A DNA stretch of 59,671 nucleotides, from contig NZ_FOJC01000010.1 in the NCBI RefSeq assembly GCF_900109315.1, positions 1 through 59,671 of the forward strand, in the 5' to 3' direction. The stretch comes from [Haemophilus] ducreyi. GTDB taxonomy: Bacteria > Pseudomonadota > Gammaproteobacteria > Enterobacterales > Pasteurellaceae. Numbering within the stretch: position 1 is the stretch's first letter; each line of letters opens with the position of its first letter. A model generated the notes under the pieces. The model ran no database searches. It saw nothing but the letters and a program-made list of their open reading frames with translations, and was not told where the DNA came from. Below are positions 47,335 through 59,064 of the stretch, one piece after another. A program made the position numbers and the translations under genes.

Positions 47335-47688
47335 ATGATTACACGTATCGATGTGACTAACCGATTTTCAGAAGTCGCCATTTACAATGGTATCGCTTAT
47401 TTTGCCGGCCAAGTGCCGACAGATGAAAGCAAAGATGCTTATCAACAAACACAGCAAGTATTAAGCGAAATTGATAAATATCTTGCAAAATCAAACACAG
47501 ATAAAAGTCGCATCTTAATGGCAACCGTTTACCTTGCAAACATGGCAGATTACACTGAAATGAATCGAGCTTGGGATGAATGGGTAGCGCCAAACAATGC
47601 ACCACCTCGAGCTGCAATTGAAGCCTGCTTAGCCAATCCAAATTGGAAAGTTGAAATAGTCATTACCGCAGCAATAAATCATCAATAA
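47335..47688 (+). CDS. RidA-family (YoaB-like) protein
   Basis: A 117-residue chorismate-mutase-like trimer protein. The conserved Arg that binds the imine/enamine substrate carboxylate is in PPRAAIEACL near residue 96. The sequence resembles the YoaB subgroup more than RidA itself. It probably hydrolyses reactive enamines. An uptake-signal-like CAAGCGGTTAAATT lies just upstream. Confidence 0.85.
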   Translation: MITRIDVTNRFSEVAIYNGIAYFAGQVPTDESKDAYQQTQQVLSEIDKYLAKSNTDKSRILMATVYLANMADYTEMNRAWDEWVAPNNAPPRAAIEACLANPNWKVEIVITAAINHQ

Positions 47689-47734
47689 TCCCTTTAATTA
47701 AGCTAATTACCGCCAAAACCAAGTGCCCGATTTT

Positions 47735-47748
47735 TTGATTTATATTAA
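47735..47748 (+). promoter_or_regulatory. FNR-like box upstream of sodA
   Basis: TTGAT-TTAT-ATTAA matches the FNR consensus at 9 of 10 positions, 80 bases before sodA. In E. coli anaerobic regulators repress sodA. The region is AT-rich, so chance is possible. Confidence 0.35.
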
Positions 47749-47827
47749 AAAATAATGATTTTATCAACTATTTTTGCTATATTTAGCATGATTTTACTTA
47801 CCTTAACGAACAAAAAAGGACCCTAAA

Positions 47828-48469
47828 ATGACATATCAATTACCTGAATTAGGCTATGCTTATGATGCATTAGAGCCATATTTCGATAAAGAAACGATGG
47901 AAATCCATCATTCAAAACATCACCAAGCTTATGTAAATAATTCAAATGCATTATTAGAAAAGCATCCTGAACTATTAGAAAAATGTCCTGGTGCATTATT
48001 AAAAGATTTAACTCAAGTGCCTGCTGAAAAACGTACTGCTGTACGTAATAACTTAGGTGGTCACGTAAACCACACATTATTTTGGAAAGGCTTAAAAACA
48101 GGTACCACGTTACAAGGTGCATTAAAAGATGCAATTATCCGTGATTTTGGTTCCGTAGAAGCATTCCAAGCCGAGTTTGAACAAGCCGCAGCGACTCGTT
48201 TTGGTTCTGGATGGGCTTGGCTGGTCTTAGAAGAAGGCAAACTAGCGGTTGTTTCAACTGCTAACCAAGATTCGCCTATTATGGGCAAAGATGTAGCAGG
48301 TGTTTCAGGCTACCCTATTTTCACTTTAGATGTTTGGGAACACGCCTACTATTTACATTATCAAAATCGCCGTCCAGACTACATTAAGGCTTTCTGGAAT
48401 GTGGTGAATTGGGATGAAGCATCACGCCGTTTTGAAGAAAAACAAGCTGGTTGCGGATGCACCAAATAA
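47828..48469 (+). CDS. sodA: Superoxide dismutase, Mn type
   Basis: A 213-residue cytosolic enzyme. Metal ligands are His27 in [14 protein letters not shown], His81 in [13 protein letters not shown], and Asp and His in [18 protein letters not shown] and the Gln-containing segment after [13 protein letters not shown] suit the Mn form. The C-terminus [10 protein letters not shown] adds two cysteines, which is unusual against E. coli SodA. A strong AAAGGA site precedes the start. Confidence 0.95.
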   Translation: MTYQLPELGYAYDALEPYFDKETMEIHHSKHHQAYVNNSNALLEKHPELLEKCPGALLKDLTQVPAEKRTAVRNNLGGHVNHTLFWKGLKTGTTLQGALKDAIIRDFGSVEAFQAEFEQAAATRFGSGWAWLVLEEGKLAVVSTANQDSPIMGKDVAGVSGYPIFTLDVWEHAYYLHYQNRRPDYIKAFWNVVNWDEASRRFEEKQAGCGCTK

Positions 48470-48488
48470 TTGCTTAAACATATAAGCG

Positions 48489-48525
48489 AAAAGAGTTATT
48501 GAGATTTACTCAATAACTCTTTTTT
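48489..48525 (+). terminator. sodA terminator
   Basis: AAGAGTTATTGAG/CTCAATAACTCTT perfect 13-bp stem, 5-base loop, TTTTT. Confidence 0.9.
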
Positions 48526-48552
48526 ATTTATACAAAATTATCGTGTATTATG

Positions 48553-48590
48553 AAAAAAGCCTTGGAAATGAGAGAATCTAAGGCTTTTCA
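48553..48590 (-). terminator. tRNA-Ala terminator
   Basis: AAAAGCCTT/AAGGCTTTT stem; on the minus strand it is followed by TTTTTTCAT, 13 bases after the tRNA. Confidence 0.75.
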
Positions 48591-48602
48591 TACTACATTA
48601 TT

Positions 48603-48679
<77 letters not shown>

Positions 48680-48722
48680 AAATCTCGTGAATGATAAACT
48701 CCGCCAGTTAATCTGTCAATAG

Positions 48723-50162
48723 CTAAGATTGTGCTTGAATAAATTTAATCGCTTTTTGTAAACGTGCTAAAGTACGTTCACGCCCAACTAATTTAGCAGT
48801 AATATCCATTGACGGTGATTGAGCAGAACCTGTTACCGCTAAACGGAATGGCATGCCAACTTTGCCCATACCGATGCCTAATTCCGTTGCCGTAGCATTC
48901 ATTGCTTGATGAATATTTTCTACATTCCAATCAACTAAAGCGGTTAATTTTTCCCATAACATTGTCAATGGCTGTTCTGCTTCCAGTTTAAACGTTTTCG
49001 CTACTGCTTTTTCATCATACGCATCAAACTCTTGATAAAAATAGTGACTTGCTGTTGCTAACTCTTTTAAGGTTTTAGCTCGCTCACTTAACACAGGAAT
49101 AAGCTCAGTTAAAGTAGGCCCATTCGCAATATCAATAGCTTGATCGTGCATATGCCATTCAAGATATTTAGCAACATACTCAGCTGGCAAAGTACGCATA
49201 TAATGTTGATTGAGCCATTGCAATTTCTCTGTATTAAATGCACTTGCCGAACGGCTTACCGAATGAAGATCAAATAATTCAATCATCTCTTCACGACTAA
49301 AAATCTCTTGATCGCCATGTCCCCAACCTAAACGAACTAAATAGTTAATCAATGCTTCAGGTAAATAGCCATCATCGCGGTATTGCATCACGCTCACCGC
49401 GCCATGACGCTTTGAAAGTTTTTGCCCATCGTCACCATTAATCATTGAAACGTGTGCATAAGTTGGAATGGGTGCACCTAATGCCTTTAAAATATTGATT
49501 TGACGCGGTGTATTATTAATATGATCTTCACCACGAACAACATGTGTAATCCCCATATCCCAATCATCTACGACCACACAGAAATTATAGGTGGGCGAAC
49601 CGTCTGTACGCCGAATAATTAAATCATCTAATTCGCTATTACTGATTTCAATACGACCGCGTACCGCATCATCAAACACAATAGAGCCTTGTTGTGGGTT
49701 CTTAAAACGTACTACATGCGGTTCATTAATTGAACGATCTTGATGGTTTAAACAATGACGATCATAACGCGGTTTTTCTTTACTTGCTTCCTGCTCATTT
49801 CTTAATTGCTCTAAGCGATCTTTAGAACAATAACAACGATATGCTAAACCTTGTTCAATCATTTGACCAATCACTTGATTATAACGATCAAATCGCTTTG
49901 TTTGAAAATATGGCCCATGTTCCCAAGTAAGGTTTAACCATTCCATTCCCTCTAAAATCGCCGCGGTCGCTTCTGGCGTAGAACGTTCAAGGTCAGTATC
50001 TTCAATACGTAATACAAATTCACCATCAAAATGTTTCGCATATAACCAAGAATAAAGCGCTGTACGCGCGCCCCCTACGTGTAAATAACCTGTTGGACTT
50101 GGCGCAAAACGCGTGCGTACTTTCACATTAGGATCTAAAGGAAAAAGAGTTTCAATATTCAT
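48723..50162 (-). CDS. gltX: Glutamyl-tRNA synthetase
   Basis: A 479-residue class I synthetase. HIGH-type motif [20 protein letters not shown] at about 20-39; KMSKS-type [11 protein letters not shown] near 255. FRLAVTGS is in the anticodon-binding region. Length is normal. Upstream, the region toward the tRNA-Val genes is divergent. Confidence 0.97.
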   Translation of the reverse strand: MNIETLFPLDPNVKVRTRFAPSPTGYLHVGGARTALYSWLYAKHFDGEFVLRIEDTDLERSTPEATAAILEGMEWLNLTWEHGPYFQTKRFDRYNQVIGQMIEQGLAYRCYCSKDRLEQLRNEQEASKEKPRYDRHCLNHQDRSINEPHVVRFKNPQQGSIVFDDAVRGRIEISNSELDDLIIRRTDGSPTYNFCVVVDDWDMGITHVVRGEDHINNTPRQINILKALGAPIPTYAHVSMINGDDGQKLSKRHGAVSVMQYRDDGYLPEALINYLVRLGWGHGDQEIFSREEMIELFDLHSVSRSASAFNTEKLQWLNQHYMRTLPAEYVAKYLEWHMHDQAIDIANGPTLTELIPVLSERAKTLKELATASHYFYQEFDAYDEKAVAKTFKLEAEQPLTMLWEKLTALVDWNVENIHQAMNATATELGIGMGKVGMPFRLAVTGSAQSPSMDITAKLVGRERTLARLQKAIKFIQAQS

Positions 50163-50342
50163 TATATTTGCCTACTGTTATATTCAAAAAATAATGTCTA
50201 TTTTACTATGTTTTTCAACATTTTTGCGGATAAAGAATAGAAAAAAGAAATGTTTTGGATCAAAAAAACAACATCCTAACCAAAAAAGAAAAAAAGCATT
50301 TGACGAATTTATAAAAATCTCTATAATACAACCTCACCAAGC

Positions 50343-50418
50343 GGGCGATTAGCTCAGTTGGGAGAGCACCTCCCTTACAAGGAGGGGGTCACTGGTTCGA
50401 GACCGGTATCGCCCACCA
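50343..50418 (+). tRNA. tRNA-Val (anticodon TAC), copy 1
   Basis: A 76-base cloverleaf starting GGGCGATTAGCTCAG, anticodon loop CTTACAA, T-loop TTCGAGA, encoded CCA. First of three tandem copies. Confidence 0.97.
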
Positions 50419-50474
50419 CTTTTCTATTTATAAAGAAAGTACCATTTTCAATATCCCTTTGATGAGTCTCAAGT

Positions 50475-50550
50475 GGGCGATTAGCTCAGTTGGGAGAGCA
50501 CCTCCCTTACAAGGAGGGGGTCACTGGTTCGAGACCGGTATCGCCCACCA
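50475..50550 (+). tRNA. tRNA-Val (anticodon TAC), copy 2
   Basis: Identical to copy 1 across all 76 bases; separated from it by 56 bases of unrelated spacer. Confidence 0.97.
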
Positions 50551-50603
50551 CTTAAGGCTGTCATCATAAACCTCATACATATAGCAAAATGTTATATTAA
50601 GAA

Positions 50604-50679
50604 GGGCGATTAGCTCAGTTGGGAGAGCACCTCCCTTACAAGGAGGGGGTCACTGGTTCAAGACCGGTATCGCCCACCA
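50604..50679 (+). tRNA. tRNA-Val (anticodon TAC), copy 3
   Basis: Same as copies 1 and 2 except one base in the T loop (TTCAAGA instead of TTCGAGA). Spacer to copy 2 is 53 bases. Confidence 0.97.
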
Positions 50680-50716
50680 TAAACCTAAAGCTTATCTTTT
50701 AATATCCTTGGCAATT

Positions 50717-50743
50717 AAGCATATCTTGATTATTATGCTTTTT
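50717..50743 (+). terminator. Terminator after the tRNA-Val cluster
   Basis: AAGCATA/TATGCTT stem with a 10-base loop, then TTTCC; the stem is short. Confidence 0.55.
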
Positions 50744-50935
50744 CCATTTCTATCTTGTTTTATACCTAAATTTTGCGACATTAATCACAAAACTTTCAAT
50801 AAAAACTTCCTTTTTAACTTATAAATTACTAGCCTTAATCTTGATACCCGAGTAAACTTGCCAATCTTTTTATTTTTATGACAAAAATGAATGCTTTAAC
50901 CAAAAATAAAGTGCAATAACGGGGCTTTTACTCTA

Positions 50936-52117
50936 ATGTCACAACAAAATATACCTTTTACGAATAATGTTCAAACTGCCGATTTTTCTGTGCAACATTC
51001 TAAATCAGAAAAAGTTAATCTAATGAATATGACTCGCCAAGAAATGCGAGAATTCTTAGCCAATCTGGGCGAAAAACCATTTCGAGCAGATCAGTTAATG
51101 AAATGGATTTACCATTTTGGTGAAGATGAATTTGACAATATGAGTAATATTAACAAAGTATTACGTGAAAAATTAAAAAAAGTAGCAGAAATTAAGGCTC
51201 CCGCAATTGCTATCGAACAACGTTCTTCGGATGGCACAATAAAATGGGCAATGCAAGTTGGTAACCAACAGATTGAAACGGTATATATTCCCGAAGGCGA
51301 TCGAGCCACGCTTTGCGTTTCATCACAAGTGGGATGTGCTCTTGAATGTAAATTCTGCTCAACTGCACAACAAGGTTTTAATCGCAATTTAACTGTATCT
51401 GAAATTATCGGTCAGGTGTGGCGAGCATCAAAAATTATCGGCAATTTCGGTATTACTGGCGTTAGGCCTATTACTAATGTGGTAATGATGGGAATGGGTG
51501 AGCCATTATTAAATATGAATAATGTCATTCCTGCTATGCAAATTATGCTCGATGATTTTGCCTATGGTTTATCCAAACGGCGAGTAACATTATCAACCGC
51601 TGGCGTTGTACCTGCTCTTGATTTAATGCGTGAGAAAATTGATGTCGCGCTTGCGATTTCATTACATGCTCCCAATGATGAACTACGAAATGAAATTATG
51701 CCGATCAACAAAAAATATAATATAAAAATGCTGATGGATTCTGTAGCTAAGTATTTAGCGGTTTCGAATGCAAATCACGGCAAAGTTACCATTGAATATG
51801 TCCTTTTAGATCATGTAAATGATGGCACAGAACACGGGCATCAATTAGCTGAGGTACTAAAAAATACCCCTTGTAAAATTAATTTGATCCCGTGGAATCC
51901 TTTTCCTGAGGCGCCTTATGGAAAAAGCTCAAACTCTCGTGTTGATCGTTTCCAAAAAACCTTAATGGAATATGGGTTTACGGTGATTGTACGTAAAACA
52001 CGTGGTGATGATATTGATGCCGCTTGTGGTCAATTAGCAGGTGAGGTGATCGATAGAACTAAACGGACCCTTGAAAAGCGTAAATTTGGCAAATCGATTA
52101 TGGTGAATAATCATTAA
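50936..52117 (+). CDS. rlmN: 23S rRNA / tRNA adenine C2-methyltransferase RlmN
   Basis: A 393-residue radical SAM enzyme that methylates A2503 of 23S rRNA and A37 of some tRNAs. Cluster-binding motif [18 protein letters not shown] at about residues 134-151; [15 protein letters not shown] near 183; a catalytic Cys in [12 protein letters not shown] near 365. The first 30 residues ([20 protein letters not shown]) extend beyond the E. coli protein; an alternative start [11 protein letters not shown] is at residue 30. Confidence 0.96.
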   Translation: MSQQNIPFTNNVQTADFSVQHSKSEKVNLMNMTRQEMREFLANLGEKPFRADQLMKWIYHFGEDEFDNMSNINKVLREKLKKVAEIKAPAIAIEQRSSDGTIKWAMQVGNQQIETVYIPEGDRATLCVSSQVGCALECKFCSTAQQGFNRNLTVSEIIGQVWRASKIIGNFGITGVRPITNVVMMGMGEPLLNMNNVIPAMQIMLDDFAYGLSKRRVTLSTAGVVPALDLMREKIDVALAISLHAPNDELRNEIMPINKKYNIKMLMDSVAKYLAVSNANHGKVTIEYVLLDHVNDGTEHGHQLAEVLKNTPCKINLIPWNPFPEAPYGKSSNSRVDRFQKTLMEYGFTVIVRKTRGDDIDAACGQLAGEVIDRTKRTLEKRKFGKSIMVNNH

Positions 52118-52155
52118 GTCAATTTTTACTATTATGTGATGAAGGAGCAACGAAA

Positions 52156-52701
52156 ATGGCAAAAATTTTAAAAAATATAACCGCTTGTTTCACTATTGTT
52201 ATGCTGTTAGGTTGTTCCTCTTCTTATACTAGCTCATCAGTATCCACATTTAACCGAAATAAAATAGTCCAAGCACGCATTAATTTAGCATTAGCTTATC
52301 TAGAACAACACCATTTTGCTAAAGCAAAAGAAAATATTGATAAAGCACTCCAACATGACGCTCAAGATTATTTACCTTATTCAGCACAGGCTTACTATTA
52401 TCAACAAATAGGTGATTTAACTCAAGCCGCCAACGCCTACCAAACAGCACTAACTCTAGGAAATAATACACCTGATGTATTAAATAATTACGGTACTTTT
52501 TTATGCCATCAAGGTAAATTTGACCTCGCTTATCAGCAATTTGAACAAGCGATAAAGAGTCAACAATCTTACTATCATCAAGCAGATAGCTTAGAGAATA
52601 TTATTCTTTGTGCAAAACAAGAGAAAAATACCGCTAAAATAACTATTGCATTACAACAATTAACAGCACTAGACAAAACACGCGCAGATGCACTACGGTA
52701 A
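52156..52701 (+). CDS. pilW: Type IV pilus biogenesis lipoprotein PilW/PilF (TPR)
   Basis: A 181-residue lipoprotein. Signal and lipobox TIVMLLGCSS with the modified Cys at about residue 21; tetratricopeptide repeats from about 35 to 150 (INLALAYLEQHHFAKAKENI and LNNYGTFLCHQGKFDLAYQQ). PilW stabilises the secretin of type IV pili, which in Pasteurellaceae serve DNA uptake. It follows rlmN as in H. influenzae (HI0365-HI0366). The rodZ-ispG genes that usually come next are absent here; tex follows instead. Confidence 0.85.
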   Translation: MAKILKNITACFTIVMLLGCSSSYTSSSVSTFNRNKIVQARINLALAYLEQHHFAKAKENIDKALQHDAQDYLPYSAQAYYYQQIGDLTQAANAYQTALTLGNNTPDVLNNYGTFLCHQGKFDLAYQQFEQAIKSQQSYYHQADSLENIILCAKQEKNTAKITIALQQLTALDKTRADALR

Positions 52702-52771
52702 CAACTTTTCATTTTGGGTATTGCCTTTTTTACTGTTAGAATAAAGATTATTTATTCGTTAGGAAAAAGCA

Positions 52772-55090
52772 ATGACTGCGCTTAATCATCAAATTAGTCA
52801 AATTATTGCCACAGAATTGTCTGTGGGCACACATCAAATCCTCGCTGCAATTAAATTATTAGATGAAGGTAATACTATTCCTTTTATTGCACGTTACCGA
52901 AAAGAATGCACCGGTGCGTTGGACGATACGCAATTACGCTATTTTGAAACACGACTAATTTACTTACGTGAATTAGATGACCGCCGTCAAACCATTCTAA
53001 AATCTGTCGAAGAACAAGGAAAACTAACCGCCGAACTACGCCTAAAAATAGAGCAAACCGCCAGTAAAACCGAACTAGAAGATATCTATTTACCTTATAA
53101 ACCGAAGCGTCGCACACGTGGACAAATTGCGATTGAAGCCGGTTTAACACCATTAGCGGAAACACTTTGGGCTGATCCAACTCAGATACCTGAGGAATTA
53201 GCAAAAACATTTATTAATGCTGAAAAAGGCATTACAGATAGTAAAAGTGCATTAGATGGCGCACGCTATATTTTAATGGAACGCTTCGCTGAGGATGCAA
53301 CATTATTGGCGAAATTACGCCAATATTTAACCGCTTATGCGACCTTGCAATCCTGCATGATAGAAGGAAAAGCTGAAGAAGGTGAAAAATTTAGAGATTA
53401 TTTTGCTCACAGTGAACCATTTAAAACGGTACCATCACATAGGGCTCTGGCAATGTTCCGGGGGCGCAATGAGGGCATATTGTCTTTGAGTTTAAATGCA
53501 GATCCTGAGCAAGATACTCACGTAACAGTCAGCCAATGCGAGATCATTATTCAAGACCATTTAGGCATTATCTTCAATAATCAGCCGGCGGATAAATGGC
53601 GAGAACAAGTAATCGCGTGGGCGTGGAAAATCAAAATTGCATTACATTTAGAAACAGAATTAATGGCATCACTACGTGAAAAAGCTGAAGAAGAAGCCAT
53701 TAATGTATTTGCACGTAATTTATCTGCTTTATTAATCGCTGCCCCCGCAGGAGCCCATAATACCATGGGATTAGATCCAGGTTTACGTACCGGTGTAAAA
53801 GTTGCGATTGTTGATAATACCGGTAAACTATTAGCAACAGATACGCTTTACCCTCATACCACAGGCAAAGCTGCTGCTGAAGTTCGTTTATATCAACTCA
53901 TTCAACAATATAATGTTGAATTAATCGCCATCGGTAATGGCACTGCTTCGCGTGAAACAGAACGTTTTACGAAAGAAGTGTTACAACAAGTCAAAGCAAG
54001 TAAACCAATTATGCTTATTCCTCAAACTGTTGTTGTCAGTGAGGCAGGTGCTTCTGTTTATTCCGCGTCTGAATTAGCGGCTAATGAATTTCCGGAATTA
54101 GATGTCTCATTACGTGGTGCGGTCTCGATTGCTCGTCGCTTGCAAGATCCATTAGCAGAATTAGTTAAAATAGAGCCTAAGGCGATTGGCGTTGGACAAT
54201 ATCAACATGATGTCAACCAATCGCAATTAGCCCGTAAGTTAGATGCCGTTATTGAGGATTGCGTAAACGCTGTCGGGGTTGATTTGAATACTGCTTCCGC
54301 GCCATTATTAGCACGTGTAGCAGGAATGACAAAAACGCTGGCACAGAATATCGTTACTTTTCGCGATGAAAATGGCCGCTTTAATAGCCGTTCAGACCTA
54401 AAAAAAGTCGCTCGCTTAGGCCCCAAAGCCTTTGAGCAATGTGTAGGTTTTATGCGGATCATTGATGGGAAAAATGCGTTAGATAGCTCTAGTGTGCACC
54501 CTGAAGCCTATCCTGTTGTCGAAAAAATCCTACAAGCAACAAATTGTACATTAGCCGAATTAATGGGTAATACGAAAGCGATCCAACATTTAGATGCTCA
54601 GCGCTTTGTTGATGAACAATTTGGTTTATTGACTGTTAATGATATTTTAAAAGAGTTAGAAAAACCGGGACGCGATCCTCGTGGCGAATTTAAAACCGCT
54701 CACTTTATGGATGGCGTAGAAGAAATTAAAGATCTAAAAGTGGGTATGCTATTAGAAGGTACCGTAACTAACGTGGCAAATTTTGGTGCTTTTGTTGATA
54801 TTGGTGTATACCAAGATGGTTTAGTTCATATTTCTATGCTTTCAAATAGTTTTGTCGATGACCCGCATAAAGTGATTAAAGTAGGGGATGTCGTCAAAGT
54901 AAAAGTCTTAGAAGTGGATATCGCACGCAAACGCATTGCTTTAACGATGCGCTTAGATGAACAACCGTCAACGACCGAAAAGCCCAAAACAAGCGGTCAA
55001 ATTAATATTAAAAATCGCAAAAATGACCGTAATCAATTTAGCAATAATGCATTTGCAGACGCATTAAAAAGCTGGAAAAATAACCGCTAA
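52772..55090 (+). CDS. tex: RNA-binding transcription accessory protein Tex
   Basis: A 772-residue protein. N-terminal helical Tex domain ([20 protein letters not shown] near 34), YqgF-like RNase H fold ([20 protein letters not shown] near 330), helix-hairpin-helix region ([19 protein letters not shown] near 495), and C-terminal S1 domain ([20 protein letters not shown] near 665). Tex is involved in RNA polymerase release and RNA quality. An exact uptake core lies near the 3' end. Ends at a bidirectional terminator facing dppF. Confidence 0.96.
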   Translation: MTALNHQISQIIATELSVGTHQILAAIKLLDEGNTIPFIARYRKECTGALDDTQLRYFETRLIYLRELDDRRQTILKSVEEQGKLTAELRLKIEQTASKTELEDIYLPYKPKRRTRGQIAIEAGLTPLAETLWADPTQIPEELAKTFINAEKGITDSKSALDGARYILMERFAEDATLLAKLRQYLTAYATLQSCMIEGKAEEGEKFRDYFAHSEPFKTVPSHRALAMFRGRNEGILSLSLNADPEQDTHVTVSQCEIIIQDHLGIIFNNQPADKWREQVIAWAWKIKIALHLETELMASLREKAEEEAINVFARNLSALLIAAPAGAHNTMGLDPGLRTGVKVAIVDNTGKLLATDTLYPHTTGKAAAEVRLYQLIQQYNVELIAIGNGTASRETERFTKEVLQQVKASKPIMLIPQTVVVSEAGASVYSASELAANEFPELDVSLRGAVSIARRLQDPLAELVKIEPKAIGVGQYQHDVNQSQLARKLDAVIEDCVNAVGVDLNTASAPLLARVAGMTKTLAQNIVTFRDENGRFNSRSDLKKVARLGPKAFEQCVGFMRIIDGKNALDSSSVHPEAYPVVEKILQATNCTLAELMGNTKAIQHLDAQRFVDEQFGLLTVNDILKELEKPGRDPRGEFKTAHFMDGVEEIKDLKVGMLLEGTVTNVANFGAFVDIGVYQDGLVHISMLSNSFVDDPHKVIKVGDVVKVKVLEVDIARKRIALTMRLDEQPSTTEKPKTSGQINIKNRKNDRNQFSNNAFADALKSWKNNR
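54989..54998 (+). repeat. DNA uptake signal core, Apl type
   Basis: Exact ACAAGCGGTC followed by AAATTAATA within the variable tail of tex. Confidence 0.8.
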
Positions 55091-55108
55091 ATTGCATAAT
55101 AAAATGAA

Positions 55109-55135
55109 AGAAGGGCAATAACATGCCCTTCTTAT
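55109..55135. terminator. Bidirectional terminator between tex and dppF
   Basis: GAAGGGCA/TGCCCTTC stem, 6-base loop, T-rich on the plus strand and A-rich upstream. Confidence 0.75.
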
Positions 55136-55146
55136 TAAACTATTAA

Positions 55147-56151
55147 TTATTCCACCATAAAACACGCAATTTTGGTATTATTCCGATAGTTTTTTAATTC
55201 TGGCTGTTCAACCTTACATTGCGCTGTCGCAAAGCGACAACGCGCATGGAAAGCACAACCTTTCGGTGGGTTTAATGGACTAGGAAGTTCACCGGTTAAT
55301 TTAATTCTTTCACGACGATGTTCAACATTCAAACGTGGTGTAGCTGAAAGCAGTGCTTGTGTATAAGGGTGACGCGGGTCGGAAAAAATACTGGCGGTCT
55401 TACCTTGCTCAACGCAACGGCCTAAATACATTACAATGACTTCATCTGCAATATGCTCTACTACCGATAAATCATGCGAAATAAATACATACGATAACCC
55501 CATTTCAGCTTGTAAATCCATCATTAAATTTAACACTTGTGCGCGTACAGAAACATCTAACGCAGAAACAGGCTCATCTGCTACCACAATATCGGGGTGT
55601 AACATTAATCCACGTGCAATTGCGATCCTTTGGCGCTGACCACCTGAAAACATATGTGGATAGCGGTCATAAAATTCTGGTTTTAATCCCACTTTCTCCA
55701 TCATTTCCAATACTTTCACTTTACGTTCTTTTGCTGAAAGCTGAGTGTTAATCAATAATGATTCTTCTAAAATAGCACCCACTTTTTTACGCGGATTTAA
55801 CGAACTATATGGATTTTGAAATACAATTTGGATTTTCTGCCGTCTCAGTGCTGCAGTCTCTCTATCATTAACCAAAAAGTTTTGCCCATTATAAAATAAC
55901 TCACCTTCCGTAGGGCATTCAATCATCGTTAACATCCGGCCAAGCGTCGATTTACCACAACCTGATTCTCCCACAATGGCCAGTGTTTTCCCTCTTTCTA
56001 AAGTAAATGATATCCCATCAACCGCTTTTACAAACTGTGTTTGGCTAAATATACCTTTTTTAACTGGATAATATTTTTTCAGATTAATCGCATCAAGAAG
56101 TGGTCTATTTTGTTTATTTTCGTGCAAATTACTCACCCTCGCCACTCTCAT
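55147..56151 (-). CDS. dppF: Dipeptide/heme ABC transporter ATP-binding protein DppF
   Basis: A 334-residue ATPase. Walker [16 protein letters not shown] near residue 60; Q-loop [11 protein letters not shown]; signature [15 protein letters not shown] near 168; Walker [13 protein letters not shown]. The C-terminal oligopeptide-transporter Cys motif ([15 protein letters not shown]) can bind an iron-sulfur cluster. ATG 56151 overlaps dppD by 23 bases; a GTG at 56136 ([10 protein letters not shown]) is an alternative start more like E. coli DppF. Last gene of dppBCDF. Confidence 0.95.
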   Translation of the reverse strand: MRVARVSNLHENKQNRPLLDAINLKKYYPVKKGIFSQTQFVKAVDGISFTLERGKTLAIVGESGCGKSTLGRMLTMIECPTEGELFYNGQNFLVNDRETAALRRQKIQIVFQNPYSSLNPRKKVGAILEESLLINTQLSAKERKVKVLEMMEKVGLKPEFYDRYPHMFSGGQRQRIAIARGLMLHPDIVVADEPVSALDVSVRAQVLNLMMDLQAEMGLSYVFISHDLSVVEHIADEVIVMYLGRCVEQGKTASIFSDPRHPYTQALLSATPRLNVEHRRERIKLTGELPSPLNPPKGCAFHARCRFATAQCKVEQPELKNYRNNTKIACFMVE

Positions 56152-57133
56152 TGTTTAATATCGGCTGACCATTTTTATCTAAAGGATAATGGCATTTCAC
56201 TTGACGCCCCTTAATCGCATGCAAAGCAGGTTCAGTTTGACGACAATATTCCGTTGCATATGGACAACGTGTATTTAACAAGCAACCAGACGGGCGATCA
56301 TATTTACCCGGTACCACACCAGGCAAAGACTGTAAACGAGACTTCCCTTCTGCAAACTCCGGTAATGCCCTCAATAATGCCTGTGTGTAAGGATGAAGCG
56401 GAAATTTAAATATATGTTCTGCGGCGCCTTCTTCAACTATTTGCCCGGCATACATCACGATTATACGGTGAGCTGACTCTGCAACCAATGCTAAATCGTG
56501 AGTAATCAAAATCAACGCCATATTTTCTTTACGCTGTAATTCAAGCAATAAATCAATAATTTGTGCTTGAATAGTCACATCTAACGCAGTAGTCGGTTCA
56601 TCAGCAATCAATAGCTTTGGATTACAAGCGATTGCCATAGCAATCATGACACGCTGGCTCATTCCTCCCGAAAGTTGATGAGGATAAACCTTTAAACGTG
56701 AGATAGGATCGGGAATACCCACCATCGTAAGTAATTCAATAGTACGTTGCCGACGAGTCGCTTTTGAGCCACCTTGATGCACCTTAAGTGCTTCCATAAT
56801 CTGAAAACCAACTGTGTAGCTTGGATTAAGGCTAGTCATTGCATCTTGGAAAATCATAGATACATCAGCACCAATGATTTTCTGCTTCTCTTTTGCTTTT
56901 AAGGCTAATAAATTATTACCATCAAAAGCCAATTGCTCAGCAATAACTTTCCCTGGAAAATCAATTAGTCCCATAATCGCAAGAGAACTGACTGATTTAC
57001 CTGATCCAGATTCTCCAACGATACCTAATACTTCGCCTTCATTAACGGTATAACTAATTCGATCTACCGCTTTGAAAGGTACTTTCTCATCACCAAAATG
57101 AACAGAAAGCTGATTTACTGTCAATAATGCCAT
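56129..57133 (-). CDS. dppD: Dipeptide/heme ABC transporter ATP-binding protein DppD
   Basis: A 334-residue ATPase. The start at 57133 ([15 protein letters not shown]) is chosen because GGGAG lies 7-11 bases upstream and it matches the family; an ATG at 57145 overlaps the dppC stop. Walker [15 protein letters not shown] near 42; signature [14 protein letters not shown] near 158; Walker [14 protein letters not shown]-terminal Cys set [15 protein letters not shown]. Confidence 0.95.
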   Translation of the reverse strand: MALLTVNQLSVHFGDEKVPFKAVDRISYTVNEGEVLGIVGESGSGKSVSSLAIMGLIDFPGKVIAEQLAFDGNNLLALKAKEKQKIIGADVSMIFQDAMTSLNPSYTVGFQIMEALKVHQGGSKATRRQRTIELLTMVGIPDPISRLKVYPHQLSGGMSQRVMIAMAIACNPKLLIADEPTTALDVTIQAQIIDLLLELQRKENMALILITHDLALVAESAHRIIVMYAGQIVEEGAAEHIFKFPLHPYTQALLRALPEFAEGKSRLQSLPGVVPGKYDRPSGCLLNTRCPYATEYCRQTEPALHAIKGRQVKCHYPLDKNGQPILNNESGEGE

Positions 57134-57144
57134 CTTGACTCCCA

Positions 57145-58032
57145 TTATTTAAGTTTTGGATCAAGTGCATCACGTAAACCATCGCCCATTAAATTAAATG
57201 CCAATACAAGCAATAAAATAGCAATACCAGGAATAGTCACTAACCAATTAGTTGATTGCATAAATCCGCGTGATTCTGCCAACATTGTGCCTAGCTCTGG
57301 AGTAGGGGGCTGAGCACCAATACCTAAAAAGCCAAGTGCTGCCAATTCGAGAATAGCATTTGAAATACCCATCGTCATCTGAACAATAAGAGGCGCTAAA
57401 CAATTAGGTAGCATCACAACAAACATTAAACGTAATACTCCCGCCCCAGCCACTCTACTTGCAACAACATAATCACGATCTTTTTCATTCATAATAGAGG
57501 AACGTGTTAAACGAACATAACTTGGAATAGAAACGACCGCTATCGCAATTGCCGCATTCACTAGCGAAGGCCCTAAAATCGTCACTACACCAATGGTTAA
57601 AAGCAAACTTGGAATAGCCAACATAATATCGACAAAACGCATGATTAAAATATCAATTAAACCACCATAATAACCGGCTAATAAACCAAGAATAACGCCA
57701 AAAACACAAGACAACAGCACAATAATTAATCCAATGAAGACTGAAAGTCTTGCACCGTAAATAATCCGCGAAAGCATATCACGACCAATATCATCCGTGC
57801 CAAATAAATACGATGAATTGCCACCACCTGTTAAAAAGGGTGGTAATAATAATGCTTGACGATTTTGCTCAGTCGGATCAAAAGGTGCAATCCAATGCGC
57901 AAATAAAACAACAAAAAAAACCGCTATAATAAATAGTAAACCAACTACTGCCCCACGATTTTTACAAAAATAATACCAAAACTCTTGCCAAGGCGTCCTT
58001 GGTGTTGGGACTAAAATAACAGTTGAAGACAT
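57145..58032 (-). CDS. dppC: Dipeptide/heme ABC transporter permease DppC
   Basis: A 295-residue permease. The start at 58032 ([20 protein letters not shown]) has GGAG 6-9 bases upstream; the longer frame overlaps the dppB stop. About six helices; the EAA motif [20 protein letters not shown] near 205 contacts the ATPases. The N-terminal cytosolic segment [17 protein letters not shown] is typical. Confidence 0.95.
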   Translation of the reverse strand: MSSTVILVPTPRTPWQEFWYYFCKNRGAVVGLLFIIAVFFVVLFAHWIAPFDPTEQNRQALLLPPFLTGGGNSSYLFGTDDIGRDMLSRIIYGARLSVFIGLIIVLLSCVFGVILGLLAGYYGGLIDILIMRFVDIMLAIPSLLLTIGVVTILGPSLVNAAIAIAVVSIPSYVRLTRSSIMNEKDRDYVVASRVAGAGVLRLMFVVMLPNCLAPLIVQMTMGISNAILELAALGFLGIGAQPPTPELGTMLAESRGFMQSTNWLVTIPGIAILLLVLAFNLMGDGLRDALDPKLK

Positions 58033-58052
58033 TATGCACTCCAAAAAATATA

Positions 58053-59057
58053 TCAATTATGTCTAATGCGCGGATTTACTACACCATAAATTAAATCAAC
58101 CATTAAATTAACGAAAATAATCATTGTCGCAATAATCAGTATCGAACCTTGTAAAACGGGATAATCCCTTGTATTAATAGCATCAATAATCCATTTACCA
58201 ACGCCAGGCCAAGAAAAAATATTCTCAGTCAATACTGCACCAGACAACAATTGTCCAACAATTAGTCCCACGACTGTAACCACAGGAATTAAGGCATTAC
58301 GTAATGCATGCACCACAACAATACGAGTCGTATTTAGCCCTTTGGCTTTTGCAGTACGAATATAATCTTCATTCAATACTTCAAGCATAGAAGATCGCGT
58401 CATACGGGTGATAACCGCTAAAGGAATCGTACCCAATACAATTGAGGGCAAAATTAAGGATCTAATTGCAGCACCAAAAGCACCCGGCTCATTAGACTGC
58501 CAAGTATCAATCAACATAAAACCTGTATTGACATCAATCCAATATTCTGATGGTAAACGACCTGATGCGGGCAACCCCAAAGGAACAGAAAAATAAAGAA
58601 TAAGAATTAATCCCCACCAAAAAATCGGCATTGAATAACCGGTTAAAGAAAGCGTTGTTAAAGTATGTGAAACCCAAGAATCTTTTTTAACTGCCGCAAT
58701 CACACCAAATAAAACACCCAACATCAATGACCACAGTAATGCAAAAAAGGCTAGCTCAACGGTTGCAGGAAAAAGAACAAAAAACTCTTTTAATACAGGT
58801 TGATTATTACGAAATGAATTACCCAAATCACCCTTTAATAATCCTTTAATATAATTAAGGTATTGTTGTGGTAAAGGTAAATCCAAACCAAGCTGAGCCA
58901 TCATCTGTGCATGAACAGCAGGATCTAACCCTCTCTCCCCCATTCTAATTTCAATTGGATCACCCGGAATCAAATGTACTAAAGCAAAAGTAATTAAGGT
59001 TATTGCAATAAAAGTCGGAATAACCATTAAAATACGCTTAAAAATAAATGAAAACAT
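58053..59057 (-). CDS. dppB: Dipeptide/heme ABC transporter permease DppB
   Basis: A 334-residue permease. N-terminal family motif ILMVIPTFIAITLITFALVH with LIPGDP; six helices; EAA-like loop ALRNALIPVVTVVGLIVGQL near 255. First gene of dppBCDF; no dppA gene is adjacent, as in H. influenzae, where the solute-binding partner (HbpA/DppA) is encoded elsewhere and the system also moves heme. A Fur-box-like sequence lies 8 bases upstream of the start. Confidence 0.95.
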   Translation of the reverse strand: MFSFIFKRILMVIPTFIAITLITFALVHLIPGDPIEIRMGERGLDPAVHAQMMAQLGLDLPLPQQYLNYIKGLLKGDLGNSFRNNQPVLKEFFVLFPATVELAFFALLWSLMLGVLFGVIAAVKKDSWVSHTLTTLSLTGYSMPIFWWGLILILYFSVPLGLPASGRLPSEYWIDVNTGFMLIDTWQSNEPGAFGAAIRSLILPSIVLGTIPLAVITRMTRSSMLEVLNEDYIRTAKAKGLNTTRIVVVHALRNALIPVVTVVGLIVGQLLSGAVLTENIFSWPGVGKWIIDAINTRDYPVLQGSILIIATMIIFVNLMVDLIYGVVNPRIRHN

Positions 59058-59064
59058 AATCTTT

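Noticed and set aside
50113-50352. Plus-strand ORF between gltX and tRNA-Val
   Set aside because: It runs from the gltX start antisense through an A-rich spacer into a tRNA gene.
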